Source: Lachancea dasiensis
Taxonomy: Eukaryota > Ascomycota > Saccharomycetes > Saccharomycetales > Saccharomycetaceae
Reading direction: 5' to 3'
Length of the DNA: 64,000 nt
Assembly: GCA_900074725.1 (NCBI GenBank)
Contig: LT598461.1
Coordinates: 124,001 to 188,000, forward strand
This document shows, piece after piece, positions 55,232 to 62,604 of the stretch (within the stretch, counting starts at the first letter, position 1; each line of letters begins with the position of its first letter). The position numbers were made by a program, and so were the translations under genes. Below the pieces are notes generated by a model that was given only the letters and a program-made list of their open reading frames with translations, was not told the DNA's origin and did not search any database.

Positions 55232-55519
55232 CTATCGTAAGCTGGTTTCCATTATTTCAACCGGTGCATTTGACTGCATAACGTACACACGGCTAAATAC
55301 CCAAACTGCACATACTATCACTATTACCATGACTACTTGCATTTTTCGCTTTAGTACGCGTAAGCTTTTACCATTCCAAGTAAAAGACTTTTGATCATGC
55401 CTAGGCGGAACTCGATCATCCGCTTCTCGAAATCTGACCAATGGAGAACGCACAATTTTCCAAGGTGGAGAACCCAAGAAGCTACAATAATTCATAGTTC
55501 TTTCCTGGGGCGTATTCAT
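55232..55519 (-). CDS. Possible small membrane protein, 95 aa
   Basis: An ATG-initiated frame of 95 codons with a basic middle part (FTWNGKSLRVLKRKMQ) followed by one strong hydrophobic segment at about 61-79 (VVMVIVIVCAVWVFSRVYV) and a short tail. I recognise no family. A basic flank followed by a single helix is typical of real single-pass proteins, and the frame lies in an otherwise empty gap. Length alone is not significant, so it may be chance. It would share the divergent promoter with the RRT12-like gene. Confidence 0.4.
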   Translation of the reverse strand: MNTPQERTMNYCSFLGSPPWKIVRSPLVRFREADDRVPPRHDQKSFTWNGKSLRVLKRKMQVVMVIVIVCAVWVFSRVYVMQSNAPVEIMETSLR

Positions 55520-55674
55520 TCAATTTAATATCATGAGGTTGGGAATAAGCAGTTGTTTGCTGCATTGGACTTAAATCGAACACACGCGTGGTGCTCAGAA
55601 GATCACTATGTACTAATGATATGATCACTTTGTACTTTACCGACGCTGACACCAATTGTTTACGTTTTCTGTTT

Positions 55675-55716
55675 GTTTACATTTACGTTTACGTGTCAGT
55701 GTCAGTGTCAGCGTCA
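55675..55716. repeat. Two adjoining hexanucleotide tandem arrays
   Basis: GTTTAC, ATTTAC, GTTTAC (55675-55692) run directly into GTGTCA, GTGTCA, GTGTCA, GCGTCA (55693-55716). Both units are six bases, so the arrays stay in register. They lie in the promoter between the 95-codon frame and the RRT12-like gene. Confidence 0.85.
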
Positions 55717-55720
55717 GTGC

Positions 55721-55765
55721 TCCACAAAATTAAAAATAACATTCAAATTCAAAAACTATAAAAAA
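55721..55765 (+). promoter_or_regulatory. Middle sporulation element and TATA box of the RRT12-like gene
   Basis: TCCACAAAAT at 55721-55730 fits the Ndt80-binding middle sporulation element DNCRCAAAWD. TATAAAAAA at 55757-55765 lies about 135 bases before the ATG. Sporulation-specific expression would fit the spore-wall role of S. cerevisiae Rrt12/Osw3. Confidence 0.65.
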
Positions 55766-55897
55766 CCCAAGACGGTTTGACGCTACCAGACGTCCTTGAA
55801 TAGTGGACATAATATACCTAACGTTTGTCATCGAACCAAGCTCCCCACATTGTACCTGTCGTTCACAACCGATTAGTCAAAAGAAAAACCTACGGAA

Positions 55898-57034
55898 ATG
55901 CGTGGAATTACGATTGCTGCGTCAGTACTGTGTGTTAGCGCTGCTTCAGCCACTCGTTTTATTGCACAGGTTAGTGATAATGCCGTTATGAGTGAAATAA
56001 TGGGCCAGCATTTTGAACAGATGAGCAACGACAATGGGCTGGGGGCCATCATGATCGGCAGAACATTCCAGGCCATATACGGTGATTTTCCCGAGCGCCT
56101 TCTGGAAAGCATGTATTATGACGGGCGCATTATGGCCATGTCGATGGACAGAGTTCTGACTCCCGAGGAGTACATAGTGCAGGCCCCAGCCCCACCGCAT
56201 CTGGCGCGTTTGTCACAAAAGGCTCCCTTGCGCACGGGTGACACTTCGTATGTTTACCACTCGAATGCGGGAATCGGGGTCGATGTGTATCTGTTGGATA
56301 CCGGAATTAACGACAGCTATCCGGGGTTCGAGGGTCGTGTACAAAAAATTGCAGATTTTGCCAGTGAGCCGGTTATAAAGGGCGACCCACACGGGCATGG
56401 TACAGCCGTAGCGGGTGTCATCGGCTCATCTTACTTTGGTGTGGCCAAAAAATGCAACCTATTTGACGTTAGAGTTGCCGATTCAGATGGTCGTGCAAGC
56501 TTGATAGGCACGATCAGAGCACTTGAACATGTCACCAAACTAGCTACCATCACAAACAGGCCCTCCCTTGTAGTGATTCCATACTCGATGGCAAAGAACG
56601 TAATTCTCAATGCTGCAGTCGAGGCAGTGATCCGTGACTTATCGATTCCCGTTATTGTCGCTGGCGGAAACTCTAATCAAAATGCTTGCAACTTTAGTCC
56701 TGCGAGCGCTTACGGTGCGCTCACTATCGGCTCTGTCGACGTTGCGAACAACGATGAAGTTGCGCCGTTCACTAACTATGGTGAATGCGTCGATGTTTTT
56801 GCAGCGGGTGTCAACATTTCAACCGTTGGATGGGATGGTTCGTTTGAGCTTTTGAAAAGTGGTACGTCCATGAGTGCCGGTATTGCCTCAGGACTTGTGG
56901 CATATTTTATGAGTGTCGGCTTCTATGGGATGGATTCGGTCAACCGAGTCAAAATGCTGAGCGCCACCGAAATCATTCCCAACATGACTCTTAAATGTCC
57001 ATCAACCAGAAACGCCCTACTGCAGAATATCTAA
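55898..57034 (+). CDS. RRT12: Subtilisin-family serine protease, Rrt12/Osw3-like
   Basis: A 378-residue secreted subtilase. A signal peptide (MRGITIAASVLCVSAASA) and an inhibitor-type propeptide (about 19-95) precede the S8 domain. D134 in LLDTGI, H167 in DPHGHGTAVAG, oxyanion N258 in AGGNSNQNAC and S324 in SGTSMSAGIASG form the full catalytic set. The protein is shorter than S. cerevisiae Rrt12 (491), and also than Prb1 or Ysp3. RRT12 (YCR045C) neighbours PER1 and TAF2 on chromosome III, which favours this name over YSP3. That protein works in formation of the dityrosine layer of the spore wall. A sporulation-type element lies upstream. Confidence 0.8.
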   Translation: MRGITIAASVLCVSAASATRFIAQVSDNAVMSEIMGQHFEQMSNDNGLGAIMIGRTFQAIYGDFPERLLESMYYDGRIMAMSMDRVLTPEEYIVQAPAPPHLARLSQKAPLRTGDTSYVYHSNAGIGVDVYLLDTGINDSYPGFEGRVQKIADFASEPVIKGDPHGHGTAVAGVIGSSYFGVAKKCNLFDVRVADSDGRASLIGTIRALEHVTKLATITNRPSLVVIPYSMAKNVILNAAVEAVIRDLSIPVIVAGGNSNQNACNFSPASAYGALTIGSVDVANNDEVAPFTNYGECVDVFAAGVNISTVGWDGSFELLKSGTSMSAGIASGLVAYFMSVGFYGMDSVNRVKMLSATEIIPNMTLKCPSTRNALLQNI

Positions 57035-57371
57035 TATGCTACTTATCTAAATAACGTTTGTCTTATCTTATGTCCGGGAAATAAATGGAAGTTTTACCAT
57101 TACATCCTATCCAAGAATTCATTAAGTTTCGGATCAATTTCGAAGGACGCTAATGGGCTGCTGTAAGACCTAAAGCCTGCCACCCGATGAATTATATGGA
57201 GCTGATATTGCCGCCTCGTTGAGGTTTGTTTGCATACACTTCCTTCACAATCACTTCATACTTCGTATAAAAAATAATATGGTCAAAACTTAAGTCGATA
57301 TAAATTAGCATTAAGTTCACGCGTCCATGCCGCTCAAGTTAATTGTGTTTGTGAACTAGAGGTACCTAAGA
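57035..57371 (+). other. Intergenic upstream of TOF1
   Basis: This 337-base gap has a TATAAAAAA run near 57266 and one MCB element (57319-57324). No gene is seen. Confidence 0.45.
57319..57324 (+). promoter_or_regulatory. MCB element before TOF1
   Basis: ACGCGT occurs 48 bases before the TOF1 ATG. It is the MBF (Mbp1-Swi6) target, and replication genes are typical MBF targets. A single copy is weaker evidence than the TOS4 cluster. Confidence 0.55.
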
Positions 57372-60300
57372 ATGTCCAATAAGGCTTCTACGAGGCTGGA
57401 AGCGGAGGAGTCGACTGAAGGCCCCGAAGTTCCAACAAAGCACGACACACAGGCTCTAGATCATTCTTCGAAGATACTCAGGGCCCGTATAGCTCTGCTG
57501 TCTACAGCAATCGGAGGCCCTGACCACAGCTCCAACTTGGATCCACCGCCTTACCAAATTGGCGATGATTGTTTAGCATGCCTGAAAGATTTAAAGCGGT
57601 GGTTTAAATTAGTCGACGAACGGCAGTCGCGATGGGATGTAGCGGTTGCAGCCGCCCAGTATAACATTTTTACAGATGATCTGGTTCCCATCATGCTAAA
57701 TTGGGAAAATAGATATGCTCAAGCGGCCAAGTCCGCTAGAAAAGTTGGTGGGAAGGTAGAGGAGCATCTCAGTGCTAAGGTTTACCATGACAAGATTGCA
57801 CTAAATGCCTTACAGCTAATGGTGCTTATGACATGGCCACTGATTCTCACTGATCAGTCGACTCAAAATCAAGTAGAATGCTACTCACAGCTAAAGAAGA
57901 GCCAGGTAATTTACAAGAAATCTGTCTTGAGCTCCCATAATGGAAAAGTACTTAAAGCTGCTGTTCGCTTGGCAGTCGAAGTAATCAAGGTGGAAAAACG
58001 CTTTAGGAGTGCCAAAGATAACGCTGTGCTGAGATTGGTCCTCAATTTTCTTCGGAATATTGCTGCAATTGAGCCAAGTGATCTCACCTTGAGTAACAAA
58101 AAATCTCTTTCCAAAGGTATCAACTCCACCAACATGTTACCACCCAACATTTCGAAGCAAGACATTTCGTTGGCCGCTGTTGTAGACGCATTTGGTAAGA
58201 ATAAAGTATTTGGTTTGATCCTCACCTTATCACGCTCGATCAATCAAGATTTCGACGCTGCATTCATCAATGTGCCTCTACTTGAATTGACCTTCTTTCT
58301 AGTTAAGAACGTCAATCATTCTGTTCTATTTGATATTGACTTGAGAAAGAAGGATAGGGTTGAAGGAGAAGGGACAGGGCAACTGTCGCGAACCGGTCGC
58401 CAGCTGTCAGAACTTCTCAAAAAGGAACATGACATGAGAAAAAACGTCACAAAAAATACCTCTACGCGTCATTCCCGCTTTGGTACAATGCTCTCAATTC
58501 AAACCCCTGATCAAAACCGGCTTACTGTTTCAGGCGCCCAAAATTTGTTGAATGATGATTCTGCTCTCAAAAAAATGGATTCACGCAAGAAATGGAATAA
58601 AAGAACAGTCTCTGCAAATGAAACTGTTGAGGGACTTCCAAGTAACTTCATGACATTTGATCTTGAAACTAATTACTGGGAGAAAGAAACTACTAAAACT
58701 TTCAAGCAGTTTATACATGAGTTCACTATAATTGGATTTAATCCGTTATTCCAGAGCGTAACCGATAATTTTACCACTGAAGATGATAAGATGTTAGTTG
58801 TTCACCAAATACAATATCTCCTGGTATACGCGTGGTTTTTAAAGTATTACAGAACCTCCGAGGGTCATTTTACAGATGTCGGATTTGAGCCTTTTTCTGC
58901 TTTGATTCGTGAAACTGCATTGATTTTGATCGGGCAGCTGCTCCGCAAAGCGGTAGAAAACAAAATATGGGCAATAGTTCATGCTGGAATGATTGCTTTC
59001 TCCGAGCTTTTGTCTCTGTTAGAGAGTTTTAATGATGGGGAAAGTGACCGCAAGGAACGAGCAGAGTACTTGGTTTTTCAGGAAGAGCGCCTAAAACTCT
59101 TCTCCTCGCTACCGCGGACGGCTAGCAACCATTCCCTATCCTACATAAGGAGTTGTATCAGCTTGCTACATGTTTTGTTCAAGCTGCTCGAATCAAAGAG
59201 AATCAGGAGTGAGACCGAAGATGGTGATTTTGGGCAAAACTTGAATGCTAGCACGGAAGAAGCGAAAAGAATTGCAGAAGAAGAGGGAATTGAACTAGAA
59301 GAGGCGATAGAAATATTGGAACGCGCGTCCTTTAGATCAAACCTGAATTTTAATAAGGTTCAAAAAGCATTCACAAACGAAGACACGGTTAAAACATACA
59401 TTACTTTTCTTCAGAATTTCAGAGAATTAACAGACGACGACATAAAGAAGCCGATTCAGTTTCTTTATAAGATTCTCATGTCTCATGGGGATGAAATACT
59501 TCTGTTCCGCATTGATTTCTTTATACTTCTACAGAAGATGCTAGGTCCCACAGGGTTGCCTACACTCTCACGGCCTCGAAGGCACGTAACTCGATTTGCG
59601 GACGCTCTCATGATGAAGTTCAAAGAGAGATTGCGATCTTCTCCATCTTGGTTTGTAGGGATTCTTTTCCCAACCATTCATGAAAGAGAGGCCGGCTATT
59701 ATCAACGGCATGGTACAGTTTTAGACCTGAAGGATACAGAAAAGGTGTCTCAAGCCAGTGAGTTCTATCCCATCCCGGGCGCTGAAGCTTCTGGCGAAGG
59801 TTTCGTCCTAGATTTTAAGTTTGGCGTACTCGTTTCTACTCTTATCGACAAAGAGAAGGAAACTTGTGTTGAGTCACTTCGCGATAATCTGCAACGTTCC
59901 ATCGAGATTTTCAAAAGCTGGCTGCTTAAAGAAGTCGCCAGTAATAATGAGTTCGACCACCAGGTGCGTGAAAGCTTCCAGACTCCATCACCCGTTGTTG
60001 AAAGGGCTGTTAATCGCGATCCAGATTTTCGGGCCCTTCTGAAACTCTGCGGTTATGATCTAAATCAGAAATTTAAACAGCCTTGTTTTCTTCGAACCAC
60101 CATCATCTCGGACCTTGAAACGTGCGCTGATCTGATAACCAAATATTTAGTCAACCCATTCGATACGCCAAGTGGCGAGTCCCCATCAAGGTATCTAAAG
60201 CGCCCAGGCCAGCTAGATTCTGCTGGTGATAGTGAGATCTACGACTTGGACGAAGAAAGAGAGGGAATGGTAAGAGACGTAAGCCAACAAGAGGATGATT

Positions 60301-61013
60301 ATTTCCGGTCGCTAACGAAGCCTCAGATAGATGAACAGCCACAAGCTTCAGCGCACAAAGGCATCGCTTTGACGAAAAAGAAGGGAACACTGACAAAAAG
60401 ACGCGCAAAGAAAACTAGGGCGAGGGACAATAATGATCCCAAGGGCTCAACGACGGACGATCCTACAGCAGCATTCAAAAGTCAAAAAGTGACAAGTGCT
60501 GAGTTCATTAGCGATTCTGATGAATCAGACGAGGAGGGTCTGAGATCGAATTTTTATGAGAATGAAATGTACATGAGATTTTTGCTTGACAAATACGGTG
60601 GGTCCCTTCCCGACCATAAGTTTGCTCAGTTCGCAGCCTTTAGCGCTGAGAGGATTCAAAACAACGGAAAACTTGTCAAAGACTACACGGACCTTTTTGG
60701 GGGACCTGTTCCCACCCTATCCGAATTAAATGCCAATGAGGCTACAACAGTGAGCTTGCCCCCAAAGCATGCAGGAACAGTTTTTTCTAGCAACGAGATT
60801 TCTTCAACCTCACAGTCTTTGAACCAAGATATTTTGTTATCTAATTCCGAGACTGAAGGTATTGACAGTTTTCAATCTCCGACCATTTCTAAGAAAACGA
60901 GAGAAAGGGAGTCCTCATCAGACGAGGAAGACGACGACGATGTCGGTTTGTCCAGAAAACGGAGGATGGTACGAATCAACAAAACTGATGACGATGATGA
61001 TGATGACGAATGA
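57372..61013 (+). CDS. TOF1: Replication fork protection protein Tof1 (Timeless family)
   Basis: A 1213-residue protein that with Csm3 and Mrc1 stabilises stalled replication forks, couples helicase to polymerase and binds topoisomerase I. The N-terminal TIMELESS domain (about 30-300) starts with LRARIALLSTAIGG and includes MLNWENRYAQAAK and HNGKVLKAAVRLAVEVIKVEKRFRSAKDNAVLRLVLNFLRNIAAIEP (quoted here only to name the region, about 188-232). Helical repeats fill the middle. The tail is acidic and basic in patches (KKKGTLTKRRAKKTRARD, then DDDDDDDE). S. cerevisiae Tof1 has 1238 residues. It is close to SEC2 and GOR1, as YNL273W is. Confidence 0.95.
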   Translation: MSNKASTRLEAEESTEGPEVPTKHDTQALDHSSKILRARIALLSTAIGGPDHSSNLDPPPYQIGDDCLACLKDLKRWFKLVDERQSRWDVAVAAAQYNIFTDDLVPIMLNWENRYAQAAKSARKVGGKVEEHLSAKVYHDKIALNALQLMVLMTWPLILTDQSTQNQVECYSQLKKSQVIYKKSVLSSHNGKVLKAAVRLAVEVIKVEKRFRSAKDNAVLRLVLNFLRNIAAIEPSDLTLSNKKSLSKGINSTNMLPPNISKQDISLAAVVDAFGKNKVFGLILTLSRSINQDFDAAFINVPLLELTFFLVKNVNHSVLFDIDLRKKDRVEGEGTGQLSRTGRQLSELLKKEHDMRKNVTKNTSTRHSRFGTMLSIQTPDQNRLTVSGAQNLLNDDSALKKMDSRKKWNKRTVSANETVEGLPSNFMTFDLETNYWEKETTKTFKQFIHEFTIIGFNPLFQSVTDNFTTEDDKMLVVHQIQYLLVYAWFLKYYRTSEGHFTDVGFEPFSALIRETALILIGQLLRKAVENKIWAIVHAGMIAFSELLSLLESFNDGESDRKERAEYLVFQEERLKLFSSLPRTASNHSLSYIRSCISLLHVLFKLLESKRIRSETEDGDFGQNLNASTEEAKRIAEEEGIELEEAIEILERASFRSNLNFNKVQKAFTNEDTVKTYITFLQNFRELTDDDIKKPIQFLYKILMSHGDEILLFRIDFFILLQKMLGPTGLPTLSRPRRHVTRFADALMMKFKERLRSSPSWFVGILFPTIHEREAGYYQRHGTVLDLKDTEKVSQASEFYPIPGAEASGEGFVLDFKFGVLVSTLIDKEKETCVESLRDNLQRSIEIFKSWLLKEVASNNEFDHQVRESFQTPSPVVERAVNRDPDFRALLKLCGYDLNQKFKQPCFLRTTIISDLETCADLITKYLVNPFDTPSGESPSRYLKRPGQLDSAGDSEIYDLDEEREGMVRDVSQQEDDYFRSLTKPQIDEQPQASAHKGIALTKKKGTLTKRRAKKTRARDNNDPKGSTTDDPTAAFKSQKVTSAEFISDSDESDEEGLRSNFYENEMYMRFLLDKYGGSLPDHKFAQFAAFSAERIQNNGKLVKDYTDLFGGPVPTLSELNANEATTVSLPPKHAGTVFSSNEISSTSQSLNQDILLSNSETEGIDSFQSPTISKKTRERESSSDEEDDDDVGLSRKRRMVRINKTDDDDDDDE

Positions 61014-61055
61014 TTTAGATAGATAGATTGTGTAGTTGCCCGTGAATTAATAATT

Positions 61056-62519
61056 CTATACGTCGCAGTGCTTCTCATCCCCACCATTGAGAGAGGTTAA
61101 TATAGTTTGTGTGCTGCTAATGATCATGATTGAAAACCCAAAAGCAATACATGCGTAATGAGGTGCCTTCTCTCGCCATGACTTCTGAGATCCAACAAGC
61201 ATCAGATTAACTGAAGGGGGGAGGATGTAAGCCATCAACGAAGCCGTCGTTGCTCCGATCAATTCGAATAGAGCACCGAGATTACATGTGATGAGGGATA
61301 TGCCCATCGTGGAGAAGACCATCGCAATAGTTATCAAAAAGTGAAGCCTTGAGCTCAATATAACAGGTTGCCCATCGTCTTTATTGAAAAATATAAGGTC
61401 CCTGATCACATCTCTCAGTACAAAGATTTCCAATGGAAATGTAGTTAGCATGTTGAATCCAAAGCAGAACCTTGCAACGTTAATTGCGCGATCACCGCCA
61501 GGAAAATTGTTGAGGATGTTACCCTTCGTTTTATTTCTAAACACCAAAAATCCAGAATATCCCATTATAAAGCAGAATATCATCGAGATAAAGCAACTAA
61601 TATGGGTTAGCCTATCGAATCTTTTAAGGCTAGGGGTTTTGAGTGAGAAGTAGATGAAACTGGTGTTATGGTGGCACACCAAAGCAAAAGAGATTACCGA
61701 AATACCCTGGAAAATTCTCGGTGTGATAAGTAAGGCACCTGTGCTAAAGTTGCCTTTATACGACGCTTCAATCAAAGGTCCCTTGATCAGAACAATGACA
61801 ACAATGACAACCATACTAAATAAGGCAAGCATAGAGGCCTTGGATAGTTTGGAAATATCTCTATTCAATGAAAGCGGGAGTGACACAAAGCAGGTAACTA
61901 GAGTTATAATTACATTGCGATGGAATAACCCCTCGTGCCCCGGAAAAAAAGCTCTCAAAACATGTGGTATCGTATCTCCAATGATAATCGAAAACCCAAT
62001 ACAGCCTCCGAAAGCAAATAAGCCGTTCGTTAAAAGAATGAGCAATTTGCCTTTCTTGCCCATGGCAAATTCTACACTATCCTGATAGCTAGTCTTGCCT
62101 GAAATCTTAAGGTTTATCACAATGAGCCTAATTGTCCAATCTACCATAATGGAAAGCAGTACGATGGCCAGTACTCCACCTACCAGCCCACAGTTTTTTA
62201 TGGCAAAAGGTTGTCCTATGACGCCAGCGCCCAAAATACTGTTCGCCATATTCATAAAAGCCATAAAAATGCTAGATTTGGACCTTTGAGTTTGCAGATA
62301 AGAGGATCGCAGCTCCTCGCTTTCATTGCTTAATCCTGGGACTTTTTCATATGCACTCGATTTTCCATCACGGTTGAAGCTTGAAAGTTCAAACGTATCC
62401 AACAGTGGATCGTTCATATCCTCAAGAGTTTCATCACTCGGAACCGTATCTCGCTCTTGACTTTTAGACATACAGAAGGTGGTGTCTTTGAAGCTTGGAC
62501 TGTCTGTTTTAGAGCACAT
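61056..62519 (-). CDS. AVT2: Vacuolar/membrane amino acid transporter Avt2 (AAAP family)
   Basis: A 487-residue transporter of the AAAP/SLC38 type with a hydrophilic N-terminus of about 75 residues and 11 or so helices. FMAFMNMANSILGAGVIGQPFAIKNCG is the helix 1 signature (about residues 83-108). GKKGKLLILLTNGLFAFGG, FALVCHHNTSFIYFS, ARFCFGFNMLTTFPLEIFVLRD and the C-terminus LNGGDEKHCDV match S. cerevisiae Avt2 (480 residues) from memory. I chose ATG 62519; the frame is open upstream without ATG, and 62471 is a second candidate. It ends 42 bases from the convergent TOF1 stop. In S. cerevisiae AVT2 is elsewhere (YEL064C), so gene order differs here. Confidence 0.92.
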   Translation of the reverse strand: MCSKTDSPSFKDTTFCMSKSQERDTVPSDETLEDMNDPLLDTFELSSFNRDGKSSAYEKVPGLSNESEELRSSYLQTQRSKSSIFMAFMNMANSILGAGVIGQPFAIKNCGLVGGVLAIVLLSIMVDWTIRLIVINLKISGKTSYQDSVEFAMGKKGKLLILLTNGLFAFGGCIGFSIIIGDTIPHVLRAFFPGHEGLFHRNVIITLVTCFVSLPLSLNRDISKLSKASMLALFSMVVIVVIVLIKGPLIEASYKGNFSTGALLITPRIFQGISVISFALVCHHNTSFIYFSLKTPSLKRFDRLTHISCFISMIFCFIMGYSGFLVFRNKTKGNILNNFPGGDRAINVARFCFGFNMLTTFPLEIFVLRDVIRDLIFFNKDDGQPVILSSRLHFLITIAMVFSTMGISLITCNLGALFELIGATTASLMAYILPPSVNLMLVGSQKSWREKAPHYACIAFGFSIMIISSTQTILTSLNGGDEKHCDV

Positions 62520-62604
62520 TACTGATAAGCTGATTGTCACTAATTTTGAATTATCTGATCGGTATTCGTACAAAAGGCCCCGGTAAGTTTCTAAGAGCGA
62601 AGCT

